Assembly: GCA_036522595.1 (NCBI GenBank)
Contig: DATDFL010000120.1
Coordinates: 1 to 20,833, forward strand
Direction: 5' to 3'
Length of the DNA stretch: 20,833 bases
From: AC-32 sp036522595
GTDB taxonomy: Bacteria > Actinomycetota > Thermoleophilia > Gaiellales > Gaiellaceae
This document shows, piece after piece, positions 7,475 to 15,177 of the stretch. A program made the position numbers and the translations under genes. A model generated the notes under the pieces. That model was not told the origin of the DNA, made no database searches, and worked only from the letters and a program-made list of their open reading frames with translations. Position 1 is the stretch's first letter, and each line of letters begins with the position of its first letter.

Positions 7475-8272
7475 CTAGCGAATGCCGGTGTCCACGAAGA
7501 GGTCGGTCAGCGTGACGATGCCCTCCTCGACAGTTGCCCGCGAGGCCTTCTGAGCGGGGTAGGCGGGTTTCTCGACGACGAGGAGATAGCGCCCAGGTGA
7601 CAGGTTCGAATGGTAGGAGCCGTTCGCGTCGCTTCTCACCCTCGCCACCACATGTGCGGGGGTGCCTTTCTCTGCAGGCGCCTTCGCGATCCGGACGGTC
7701 CCCTCGGTTGGCTTGGCGGGCGGGCAACTGGTGCCGCCGACGGGACATTTCGAGACGAGCAGGATTCGGCCGCCGACGCCCGTGGCGGCGGGTCGGTTGA
7801 GACTGAAAGCCGGCGCGGGCGCCTTCCCGCTCGAGCCGAGGTAGACACGCGGACTTCCGCTGAGTCGGAGGCTGAGGCGCGTGGCGCAGTCGCTTCGAAC
7901 GTCGAGAGCAGCCAGCCCCGCCGAGGAGACCCGGAAGCTGACCGACCGTGCAGATGTTTTCAGTCTCGAGCGCATGGCCCGCGAGGCGGTCACCACTCGT
8001 AGCCCGGTGTCGGCTTGTACGCGGCCCGCGAGAGGGGCCGAGCGGGAGGCACCCAGCACGCGGAGGTGCCAGCCCGACGCATCGCGCCAGACGTAGAAGG
8101 ATCTTCCTTGTCTGGAAGACAGCGCAGCTGGTCTCCCTGTTGCTGTGGCCGCCCAGTCGTTCCCGCACGCGGTCCTCGAGCCCTCTGGTCCGCTGCCGCT
8201 CAGGGTGGTCGAAGCGAAGACGGCGGCGAGCACCAGACATATGGCCGCGGCGACTGCGGCAGGAATCTTCAC
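7475..8272 (-). CDS. Secreted protein with C-terminal carboxypeptidase-regulatory-like domain
   Basis: 265 aa with an N-terminal signal peptide (MKIPAAVAAAICLVLAAVFA) and no lipobox. The middle is Ser/Arg/Ala-rich beta-type sequence of unknown family. The last 75 or so residues (GTVRIAKAP, VARVRSDANGSYHSNLSPGRYLLVVEKP, ATVEEG) follow the pattern of a prealbumin-like/CarboxypepD-regulatory Ig-type fold: a variable strand, a D-NGSY turn, a PGRY-L strand and a final VTLTD strand. The GTG start is the only reasonable one before the signal peptide; GAAGG lies only 2 nt upstream, too close for a standard ribosome binding site, and a TACAAC hexamer 7 nt upstream suggests a leaderless start. Lies upstream of the lipoprotein gene on the same strand. 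Binding or structural role outside the cell is inferred. Confidence 0.7.
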   Translation of the reverse strand: MKIPAAVAAAICLVLAAVFASTTLSGSGPEGSRTACGNDWAATATGRPAALSSRQGRSFYVWRDASGWHLRVLGASRSAPLAGRVQADTGLRVVTASRAMRSRLKTSARSVSFRVSSAGLAALDVRSDCATRLSLRLSGSPRVYLGSSGKAPAPAFSLNRPAATGVGGRILLVSKCPVGGTSCPPAKPTEGTVRIAKAPAEKGTPAHVVARVRSDANGSYHSNLSPGRYLLVVEKPAYPAQKASRATVEEGIVTLTDLFVDTGIR

Positions 8273-8338
8273 AACCTTCGTTGTACCCGTACCGCGCGCA
8301 TGTCGTGAGAGCGAGATGTAAAGACTCTGTTAAGCGAC

Positions 8339-9526
8339 TCAGCGCGCACGGCGTATTCCGTCATAGAGCCGATCGAACGATTCGGCTACAACCGACGTCG
8401 CGAAGCGCCGTCCTGCCATTTCGGCCCCGGCTGCGCCCATTCGGATGCGGTTATCGCGGTCGAAAGACAGTCGAACCAGAGCATCCGCCAAACCTTCGGG
8501 CGTTCCCTCCTCGTAGTCGCCGCGACGATGGTCGTCGGGAAGCTTCGCGAGCCAACCAGTCCGGTCGTGGTGGACGATCTCCGCCGCGCCGCCGCACCAA
8601 GTTGCGACCACCGGGAGGCCCATCATCTGGGCCTCGATCATCGCGATGCTCATGGTTTCTTCCGACCCGTCGGGCATTCGCCTGGACGAGTTCAAGAGGC
8701 AGTCCGACTGTTTGAGGACGCCCATCGCGTAGGTGTGCGGAGGAATTGCGTTTCCATCCCCGTGGATCCTGATGACCTCGGCGCCGTGGTGAGAATTGAC
8801 CTTGCCGGCAATGGTCAGGAGCCGGTTCCGCTCGGGCCCTTCGCCGACCACGTCCAGCGTCACGTTGGCCTCTTCTGCGGCAAGACCTGCCGCCGCAATT
8901 GCTACGTCGATTCCCTTGAGCTCGATCATCCGCGCCAACATGCAGACCCTCAGGGTGCCCGCAGGCGAGAACGCAGCGGGATCCTTTCGCGGGAGGATTG
9001 ACGGCTCGACGCCCCATGGGATCACCCTGATCTTTGCCTCGTCGCAGCCGAGCCCGATCAGCTTCCGGGCGAGAAATTCGCAGGGCACCACAGCTGTCGA
9101 GATGGTTTCGAACAACCGGCGGTACCTTGGCCCGTTCTCGCCCAACTGCGCGTGCTTGTTCACATCCGTGCCGAGGAAGCTCGCGACGTACGGCTTCTCG
9201 GGGTAGGCATCGATCAGCTCGAGCCCATGGCTCGTCGCGGTCCAGCCGTTGTGGAGGTGGAAAATGTCAACTGCAGAAAGCCCTTCGGGGGGCTTACCCT
9301 CGAAGTCCCACTCGACCAGGAAGTCCGTCGGCCACGGCCACTCATCCGCATGTTGGCGCCGGTCCGTGAGCACAATGGTGCGAGTCCGGAGCGCTCGCAG
9401 CGTGTACCAACCCGTCGCCCAATGCCTCCAGAGGAACGGGGAATGCACCTGAGCCACGAGAGGGCCCGTCCTTGCCTCCAGGTCTCGGTGGAGAGCGGCC
9501 TCGACCGTGTCTGCTTCTCGAACCAT
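8339..9526 (-). CDS. GT4-family glycosyltransferase
   Basis: 395-aa GT-B retaining glycosyltransferase that would transfer a sugar from a nucleotide donor to a growing glycan or lipid carrier in the cytosol. The N-terminal acceptor half contains FHLHNGW (about 89-95) and ASFLGTDVNKH. The C-terminal donor half begins after VIPWGVEP (168-175) and has CMLARMIELKGIDVAI (195-210, R199/K204 equivalents), VVGEGPER, the EX7E pair E290/E298 and GLPVVATWCGGAAEIV. These are standard GT4 motifs. The ATG lies 4 nt after the stop of paralog B and it is the last gene of a three-gene minus operon. Donor and acceptor cannot be told from sequence alone. Confidence 0.9.
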   Translation of the reverse strand: MVREADTVEAALHRDLEARTGPLVAQVHSPFLWRHWATGWYTLRALRTRTIVLTDRRQHADEWPWPTDFLVEWDFEGKPPEGLSAVDIFHLHNGWTATSHGLELIDAYPEKPYVASFLGTDVNKHAQLGENGPRYRRLFETISTAVVPCEFLARKLIGLGCDEAKIRVIPWGVEPSILPRKDPAAFSPAGTLRVCMLARMIELKGIDVAIAAAGLAAEEANVTLDVVGEGPERNRLLTIAGKVNSHHGAEVIRIHGDGNAIPPHTYAMGVLKQSDCLLNSSRRMPDGSEETMSIAMIEAQMMGLPVVATWCGGAAEIVHHDRTGWLAKLPDDHRRGDYEEGTPEGLADALVRLSFDRDNRIRMGAAGAEMAGRRFATSVVAESFDRLYDGIRRAR

Positions 9527-9530
9527 CGGC

Positions 9531-10745
9531 TCAGTCTCCGAGGCCAGCCTCGTCCAGGATCCTGTTTAGGACGAGATTCGAATCGAAGCACTGCTCCGCG
9601 ATCTGCCTTGCTGCCGCGCAATGAGATGGATAGTCGCGGTAGATCTTCCGCGCCCCCTCGACGGCTTCTTCCATCGTGCGGAATGGCACGAGACCGTCGC
9701 CCACCGGAAGGGTCCGGCTGAAGCCCGTGTCCTGGAGGAGGACCGGTTTTCCGGAAGCCAAGTAACAAGCGCTGCGGTCGCTGAACCAGCCGCTGTTTGT
9801 CTCAACGAAAATGGCTTGAGCCGCGGAGAACTCGCCGCCCGAAAGCTGGATGTAGCTTCGGAAGCCGTCAGGATCGGGCGCTGCGACTCGGGGATCGACG
9901 AGCCGCCAGCCGTGCCGGCGCAACAGCTCGACATCCGCCTGCACGAGAGGGTCGAGCGGAGGCGGATAGGGACCGTCAGGCAAGAGCGGCTGGGGAGCGT
10001 TGAGGTTGAGGGCGATCTCGAAGCGCTGCTCCACGCGGTCCGGGAGCTCGGCAAAGTTGCGGAACTCGTCCGCCTTGAGGCCGAACGCCCGGCCTGCGGA
10101 CTTTCGTGATCCCGGCGTCCGTCCGCGCCAGGTGGCGACCGTCGTCAGAAGGTTCGGTTCGCCCGCCGTCGAGACGGGCCAATGGTCGAGCGCGACCGGT
10201 GGGTGAATCGGACGCCAGGGGATCCCCTCCGCTGGGATGAGGCAGTCCGGCTTGCCGATGTTCTGTCCAACGGTGAAGTATGAGTCGTAGCCCGTGAGCG
10301 GTGAGTCGCCCGCCTGCGACGCCCTGGAGAACTGGGTAGAGCCCGGATCGATGTCGACGTAGGCCTTGCGGCGGAACCGCCGCAGAAGCGGCTCCCAGCC
10401 GAGCTTGCCGCCGATGTTGAGTAGGAGATCAGCAGCTTCCGCCCGCGCGAAGAGTTCGGCCTGCGTCGCACCCTCGATAGCGTCGCCCTCGCCGTACACG
10501 AGCGCGGCGGAGCCCACGAGCCCGGCCGTCTCCACTATCCGCCGGAAGTGCGCGAGGTTCAGCGAGCCCTCGAACGACGTAACGGCTCCGGCGTCGTCGA
10601 CGAAACCCTCCGGGCCGAGCTGATCGATCAGGTACACCTCGAAACCCAGGCGGCGTAGGCCGAGAATCCATTGGAGCCGCGCGGAGGAGCCGCCTCCGTT
10701 CAGAGGCCGCCTCGCCAGGCCCGCCCCGACGACGATGCTAACCAT
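9531..10745 (-). CDS. GT-B-like putative glycosyltransferase, paralog B of four
   Basis: 404 aa, same unassigned family as paralogs A, C and D: SIVVGAGLARRP start, LLLNIGGKL, DIDPG (131-135), TVGQNIG, TTVATWRG, DEFRNFAELP and GWFSDRSACYLASGKPV (319-335). It is the longest of the four because of a proline-rich insertion at about residues 250-268 (PQPLLPDGPYPPPLDP), located where the others have an LDIHP-E-D loop; that loop motif is degraded here to LNLNAP. The ATG directly abuts the stop of the upstream GT2-like gene with no gap, so translation is probably coupled. As the middle gene of a glycosyltransferase operon, a sugar-transfer role is likely but unproven. Confidence 0.75.
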   Translation of the reverse strand: MVSIVVGAGLARRPLNGGGSSARLQWILGLRRLGFEVYLIDQLGPEGFVDDAGAVTSFEGSLNLAHFRRIVETAGLVGSAALVYGEGDAIEGATQAELFARAEAADLLLNIGGKLGWEPLLRRFRRKAYVDIDPGSTQFSRASQAGDSPLTGYDSYFTVGQNIGKPDCLIPAEGIPWRPIHPPVALDHWPVSTAGEPNLLTTVATWRGRTPGSRKSAGRAFGLKADEFRNFAELPDRVEQRFEIALNLNAPQPLLPDGPYPPPLDPLVQADVELLRRHGWRLVDPRVAAPDPDGFRSYIQLSGGEFSAAQAIFVETNSGWFSDRSACYLASGKPVLLQDTGFSRTLPVGDGLVPFRTMEEAVEGARKIYRDYPSHCAAARQIAEQCFDSNLVLNRILDEAGLGD

Positions 10746-12038
10746 CTAAGTCGAAGGCCCCTCGGGCCGGGGGATGCCGACCCGGGTCAGACGCTCGATC
10801 AGATAGCGGCGATGGAAATCGTCAAACGGCACGAGCGTTTCGGGTTCGCGCACGAAGCGATGTCCCGGTCGCAGGTGGTCGTACTGAATGTGCCAGCCCT
10901 CGCCTCGCTCACTGGGCGACCAGCGCTCCTGCCGCTCACGGAAGATCTTCCGTTCGCCGTGCTCCTGTGAGCGGATGGGGTAGTGCTTGGTGAGGAAGTT
11001 GAACGGGAAGACGCGGCGGCCCTCGAATGACGCGTTGTGGCCGCCCTCACTCGCCAGGTCGACGCGACTCTTCCCTCGCTTCCATGCCTTGATCTGACGA
11101 AAGTGGCCCGGATTGCGGCCAAACTCGAAGTGGCGAAAGTATTGCTCCGGATCGGAGCCTGGCTGAAAGCCGTCGTCGATCGGGGGAAAGCCGAGGATCG
11201 TGTGGTCGACTGCGTTGAACCCTCTATGGTCGACGCGCCAGAGCCCGTCACGGAGCGAGACTCCGGGCCAAGGGCTCTCGCGGCGCTCGTCGGCGTCGAT
11301 ATGGACGAGCCAGTCGGCGCGGGTCGTCGCCGCGAGCTCTTCGACTCGGCCGAGTAGCTGCCTCCACTCGTAGTGGGCGCTCGGACCCTCGGCCGGGAAT
11401 CGCTCCGCGCCGATCAGCCCGGGACGCTGAGCGATCTCCCAAGTCCCGTCGGTCGACCAGTTGTCGATCAGGTAAGCGCCGATCCCCTCTCTGGCCAGAT
11501 GCTCGATCGTGCTGCCGATGAGGTCTGCTTCGTTGAACGCAGTGACGTAGGCAACGGCCGAGAAAGCGGCGGGAGGCGGGGTGTCGCTGCCGGGGACGAG
11601 CACTGCGATCCTGGTGTCGCGCTCCGTGGTCGCTTCCGTTGTCGACGTCTCGCCGGTGAGCTCCGCGTCCAACCAATCGAAGTCGACAGGTGCGACGGCA
11701 GGAACCGAAACGACGATGACGGACGCCTCCCAGGCTTGCCGCCGGACGGAGTGGAGCAACTCGTGCGCGTCACACTCGGAGGGCGAACAGACAACTGCGG
11801 CACCCTCCATCTTCACCGGGAGCTTGGCATCTGGCTCCCACTCCAAGAGCGTCGCTGAAAGAAGTTGTTCACGTGCGTGTGCGACGACCTCGGGGGCTGC
11901 CAAGCCCACAAGGCCGAAGTCTTCGGCGAGGGAACCGAGCCCGGCCGGGTGAGCCAGGCCGAAGTCAACGATTCTGTCGCAGCCGAACCGGCGTGCGAGC
12001 TGGCCGATGAACGGATACACGGCCGGCTCAGTGGTCAT
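10746..12038 (-). CDS. GT2-like (GT-A) glycosyltransferase with N-terminal Rossmann-like extension
   Basis: 430 aa from the ATG at 12038. Residues about 160-420 match the GT2 family of the Glyco_tranf_2_4 type: AYVTAFNEADLIGSTIEHL (163-181), IDNWSTDGTW (191-200) and the metal-binding WLVHIDADE (243-251; DxD = D248/D250). Residues 1-130 are unusual: FGCDRIVDFGLAHPAGLGSL and following look like a degenerate methyltransferase Rossmann unit whose glycine motif is not canonical. The frame stays open to a GTG at 12107, but the extra 23 residues are charged, unconserved-looking and lack a ribosome binding site, so ATG 12038 is preferred with modest certainty. First gene of the minus operon with paralog B and the GT4 enzyme; divergent from sulfotransferase 2 across a 127-bp region. 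Confidence 0.8.
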   Translation of the reverse strand: MTTEPAVYPFIGQLARRFGCDRIVDFGLAHPAGLGSLAEDFGLVGLAAPEVVAHAREQLLSATLLEWEPDAKLPVKMEGAAVVCSPSECDAHELLHSVRRQAWEASVIVVSVPAVAPVDFDWLDAELTGETSTTEATTERDTRIAVLVPGSDTPPPAAFSAVAYVTAFNEADLIGSTIEHLAREGIGAYLIDNWSTDGTWEIAQRPGLIGAERFPAEGPSAHYEWRQLLGRVEELAATTRADWLVHIDADERRESPWPGVSLRDGLWRVDHRGFNAVDHTILGFPPIDDGFQPGSDPEQYFRHFEFGRNPGHFRQIKAWKRGKSRVDLASEGGHNASFEGRRVFPFNFLTKHYPIRSQEHGERKIFRERQERWSPSERGEGWHIQYDHLRPGHRFVREPETLVPFDDFHRRYLIERLTRVGIPRPEGPST

Positions 12039-12153
12039 CTCGCGCTCGCGAACGCTCGTGTGCAACCCCCTCTTTCGCTCATGACTATCGCGCTCGAGCG
12101 AGGCCACGTCTAGCCTGAAGCGAGTCTGATCTCGTCGGCTGACTGGGCGGTTT

Positions 12154-12159
12154 CATAAT
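12154..12159 (+). promoter_or_regulatory. Candidate -10 box for leaderless sulfotransferase gene
   Basis: CATAAT matches 5 of 6 positions of the TATAAT consensus and ends 6 nt before the GTG at 12166, so transcription would start at or next to the start codon. No Shine-Dalgarno site precedes this GTG and no good -35 is seen at 17 bp. It is an inference from spacing only. Confidence 0.35.
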
Positions 12160-12165
12160 CCACTC

Positions 12166-13002
12166 GTGGAAGAAACGGCCTGCAAGGGCGACAACTCGCG
12201 CGCGGCGTGGCCGATTGTGATCGGCGGTTGCCATCGTTCCGGGACGAGCCTGCTTCGACGTGTGCTCAATGCTCATTCGAGGATCCACTGCGGGCCTGAG
12301 ATCAAGTTCTTCCGGGACTTCTACGGCGACTACTTCGACGATCCGCTCGCGCCGTACCGCTTCGCCTCAACCGCCCGTGCGATCTTGCCCGAGGAGGAGC
12401 TCGTGGAGGTGCTCGGCCGGGCATTTGTCACCGTCCACGAACGCGCGGCTCGCCGGGTGGGAAAACCACGTTGGGCCGACAAGGCACCTGAGAACGTGCT
12501 CTATCTCGAGCAGTGGCAGCGGCTGTTGGGCGACGAATGGCTTCTCGTGCACGTCGTCCGCAATCCACTCGACACGCTCGCGTCTATGAACGCCGTCGGG
12601 ATGCCCCTCACCTTCCCTCCCAATCTCGATGAGAGGATCGAGTTCTACCGTCGTTACACAGAGTCCGGGCTGGATTTTGCAGAGCGCCAGCCGAAGCGTT
12701 ACCTCCGCGTTGTGTACGAGGAACTCACCGCCTCCCCGCAACGGGTTCTCGGCCGGCTGATGGCGTGGCTAGGCGAGGCATTGGAGCCTCAGCAGCGCGA
12801 ATTCAATGAAGTCGCGCACCAACCGGGTCTCGAGGATCCCGGTGTTCGGGAGACCAATGCTGTCCATGCCGACAGCGTCGATCGCTGGCGAACTGATTTG
12901 GCAGGAGACAAGGCGCCCGCCATGTGGGCGGCTACCGAAGACCTTTGGAAACGAATTGATCCGGGTGGGGAGATCTGGTCGCCGGGCGCGCGGCTCGGTT
13001 GA
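12166..13002 (+). CDS. PAPS-dependent sulfotransferase 2
   Basis: 278-aa predicted sulfotransferase. The 5'-phosphosulfate-binding loop is VIGGCHRSGTSLL (18-30) and the 3'-phosphate site is VHVVRNPLDTLASM (128-141, R132 and S140). A C-terminal LRVVYEELTASPQRVLGRLMAWLG segment is typical of the fold. Only weakly similar to the sulfotransferase at 1798-2754, with a different P-loop (HRSGTS versus PRSGTT), so they are not recent duplicates and probably sulfate different positions. It is alone on the plus strand, divergent from the GT2 operon and convergent with a methyltransferase 17 bp away. The acceptor is likely a glycan from this locus. The start is GTG 12166, possibly leaderless. Confidence 0.88.
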   Translation: MEETACKGDNSRAAWPIVIGGCHRSGTSLLRRVLNAHSRIHCGPEIKFFRDFYGDYFDDPLAPYRFASTARAILPEEELVEVLGRAFVTVHERAARRVGKPRWADKAPENVLYLEQWQRLLGDEWLLVHVVRNPLDTLASMNAVGMPLTFPPNLDERIEFYRRYTESGLDFAERQPKRYLRVVYEELTASPQRVLGRLMAWLGEALEPQQREFNEVAHQPGLEDPGVRETNAVHADSVDRWRTDLAGDKAPAMWAATEDLWKRIDPGGEIWSPGARLG

Positions 13003-13019
13003 ACCAGGCAGGGCTTGTG

Positions 13020-14000
13020 CTAACGGCTCGCTTCGCTCCGTCGGCGCATCCAGAAGCTTCCCCCGCCCCGTGCGTTCGGGAACGCTTCCGCGAGATCGCG
13101 CCAGTGGTGATGACTGAGAAGGTTGACTGTGAGAAGAACCTCGAACTCCGTGTTAAACGCGAGAAATGCCTGGAGCAGGTATTGCTCGCTCCAGAAGCGT
13201 AGTTCCTCCTTCATCCACTTTTCTGGGTATTCCCTAGGGAGAAAGACATCGTGAACGTGCACGATCACGCCAGGGGCTAGTCGCGGGATCACTTCGAGAA
13301 ACAGGTAATTGACATCTCCTCCGCAGCGCACGACATGCGACGAGTCGATAAAGAGAACGTCGTTGCTCTCGAGCCGCCCGAAGACGTCGAGATCAACCTC
13401 CTCGACGCGTTTCGGAATGAGCGAGGTTCGACCTGGGAGCCCACCACGAACGACTGAATCTGGATAGGGATCGATCGAGACGAGCTCGGTGTGCTCATTG
13501 CATTCCGCAGCTTGGGCTATCAGTCGCGACGACATGCCCGAACCGACCTCGACCACCAGACGCGGTTGGAAGTGTCGGATCATGCAGTACAGGCTGAGAG
13601 CGTCCATCCCGCCGAAGATCGTGTTGCTGAGGTAGAAGTCGCGCTCGGAGCCGGTCGGCTCGATTGGGATCCGCGCATACTCGGAGCGGTAGCGCGGAAA
13701 AACGTCTCGCACCAGCTCGAGCTGTGAATCGATCTTCAAATCGACACCGGGGAGATCCGATTCCCGATCCCATAGAGAAGGGGGCAGCAGGCGTGTGTCG
13801 GGGATCGGCGAGTAGAAGTGAACGGGCGTCAGGTGAAGACCGCGAGCCTCCCAGGGGCGGAAGAACCGCGCGTAGCGGCCTTCCCGGACTTGGAGCGCAA
13901 CGAGGTCCGCCAACAGCGTCGCCACGTCGTCGGCATGTTCGTCGTCTGCTGCGTACTCCCGAACGGCGGCGGCGAGTGCTTCCCAGGGGCTGTCGTTCAT
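13020..14000 (-). CDS. Class I SAM-dependent methyltransferase
   Basis: 326 aa from the ATG at 14000. A helical N-terminal region (1-130; FYSPIPDT, GVDLKIDSQLELV) precedes a Methyltransf_24-like Rossmann domain: motif I VVEVGSGMSSRL (149-160), VSIDPYPD (174-181), VLFIDSSHV (215-223) and the VHVHDVFLPREYP strand (247-259). This arrangement is common among methyltransferases in glycan loci that act on sugar hydroxyls, but the substrate is not determinable. The frame is open up to 14198, but that extension runs through the divergent paralog C gene and is rejected. The chosen ATG lacks a Shine-Dalgarno site and has a TACGAT hexamer 8 nt upstream, suggesting a leaderless transcript. A GTG 11 codons upstream is an alternative. 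Confidence 0.82.
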   Translation of the reverse strand: MNDSPWEALAAAVREYAADDEHADDVATLLADLVALQVREGRYARFFRPWEARGLHLTPVHFYSPIPDTRLLPPSLWDRESDLPGVDLKIDSQLELVRDVFPRYRSEYARIPIEPTGSERDFYLSNTIFGGMDALSLYCMIRHFQPRLVVEVGSGMSSRLIAQAAECNEHTELVSIDPYPDSVVRGGLPGRTSLIPKRVEEVDLDVFGRLESNDVLFIDSSHVVRCGGDVNYLFLEVIPRLAPGVIVHVHDVFLPREYPEKWMKEELRFWSEQYLLQAFLAFNTEFEVLLTVNLLSHHHWRDLAEAFPNARGGGSFWMRRRSEASR

Positions 14001-14008
14001 CGCAAGGA

Positions 14009-14014
14009 ATCGTA
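14009..14014 (-). promoter_or_regulatory. Candidate -10 box for leaderless methyltransferase gene
   Basis: On the minus strand TACGAT (4 of 6 to consensus) ends 8 nt before the ATG at 14000, placing the transcript start at the start codon. No -35 match at 17 bp. Supported only by spacing and the lack of a ribosome binding site. Confidence 0.25.
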
Positions 14015-14055
14015 CGGCCAGGCGCCCGTGCACTCGGGACGGCCTACCCTCTGCT

Positions 14056-14060
14056 GGTGA
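14056..14060 (+). promoter_or_regulatory. Ribosome binding site for TTG-started paralog C
   Basis: GGTGA 6 nt before TTG 14067. With the conserved N-terminus shared by the paralogs it supports the unusual TTG start. Confidence 0.55.
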
Positions 14061-14066
14061 ACCCGC

Positions 14067-15158
14067 TTGACTAGCGTCCTCGTCGCAGGAGCGCTCGCCA
14101 ACAAGCCTGACTACGGGGGAGAGGCATGGGTGCGCCTTTCCTACGTGCTGGGTTTCCGCGCGCTCGGGCTCGAGGCCACCTTCGTCGAAGAGATTCACGA
14201 GCCGACCGATGAAGCGGTCAGCTACTTCGCCGAGATCGTCGAGCGTTTCGGGCTGAGCGCCTCGGCTGCGTTGGTCGATTACGAGGGTCGCCCCCTGTAC
14301 GGCGAGCCACCCGAGTCCACGGATCTACTCGTGAACATCAGCGGAAACCTTCGCTGCGAGCGGCTCTTGAGCCGCGCCCGCCGGCGCGCTTACGTCGACA
14401 TTGATCCCGGCTTCACGCAGATCTGGAATGCCCAGGGAATGCTCTCCATTGACGGTCACGATGTGTTTTTCACGATCGGCGAGAACATCGGCCGGCCAGG
14501 TTGCCCAATTCCGACCGGCGAAACCGACTGGTTGCCGACGAGGCCGCCGGTGGTGCTGTCCGAATGGCCGGTCGCGGCGAACGGCTCGCATGACCGGTTC
14601 ACGACCGTCGCCAGCTGGCGCGGGGGGTTTGGAGCGCTGGAGTACGAGGGCGCGCGCTACGGGGCCAAGGCCCACGAGTTCCGCAAGTTCGTCGAGCTGC
14701 CGGCCCGGGCCACGGGAAGATTCGAGGTCGCGCTCGACATCCATCCAACCGAAGAGGACGATCTTGCTCTGCTGCGCGAAAACCGCTGGAAGCTCGTCGA
14801 TCCGCGGCGGGTGGCGCGTGACCCGCTCACTTTTCGCGCGTACGTACAGGGATCGGGTGCCGAGTTCTCCGTCGCACAGGGAATCTACGTCGAGACCCAG
14901 AACGGATGGTTCAGCGACCGCACAGTCCGATACCTGGCCTCGGGCAAGCCCGCGCTTGTCCAGGACACGGGCTTCGCGAGAACGGTTCCTACGGGCGAGG
15001 GCCTCCTCGCTTTCCGCACGCTCGAGGAGGCAGCCGCGGGCTCGAGGGCCATCGCAGGCGACTACGAGCGGCACAGCGTCGCGGCCCGACGGCTCGCGGA
15101 GGATGAGTTCGACTCGGAGCGCGTGCTCACCAGGCTGCTCGAGGATGCGCTCCCGTGA
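14067..15158 (+). CDS. GT-B-like putative glycosyltransferase, paralog C of four
   Basis: 363 aa, the shortest of the four paralogs. Landmarks: TSVLVAGALANKP start, LLVNISGNL, AYVDIDPGFTQIW (108-120), FFTIGENIGRPGCPIP, PPVVLSEWPV, TTVASWRGGFGALEYEG, KAHEFRKFVELP, VALDIHP, and GWFSDRTVRYLASGKPA (280-296) then QDTGFARTVPTGEGLLAFRT. The usual SACYLASG is SDRTVRYLASG here, so the Cys seen in the other three is absent and cannot be catalytic for the whole family. The TTG start is fixed by N-terminal alignment with B and D and by GGTGA upstream. First gene of the long plus operon; 19 bp separate it from paralog D. Best guess is sugar transfer; unproven. Confidence 0.75.
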   Translation: MTSVLVAGALANKPDYGGEAWVRLSYVLGFRALGLEATFVEEIHEPTDEAVSYFAEIVERFGLSASAALVDYEGRPLYGEPPESTDLLVNISGNLRCERLLSRARRRAYVDIDPGFTQIWNAQGMLSIDGHDVFFTIGENIGRPGCPIPTGETDWLPTRPPVVLSEWPVAANGSHDRFTTVASWRGGFGALEYEGARYGAKAHEFRKFVELPARATGRFEVALDIHPTEEDDLALLRENRWKLVDPRRVARDPLTFRAYVQGSGAEFSVAQGIYVETQNGWFSDRTVRYLASGKPALVQDTGFARTVPTGEGLLAFRTLEEAAAGSRAIAGDYERHSVAARRLAEDEFDSERVLTRLLEDALP

Positions 15159-15177
15159 GCGGGGATTGACGTAGCGA

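Noticed and set aside
14001..14198. N-terminal extension of the minus-strand methyltransferase
   Set aside because: It would overlap the first 132 bp of paralog C and lacks homology; ATG 14000 fits better.
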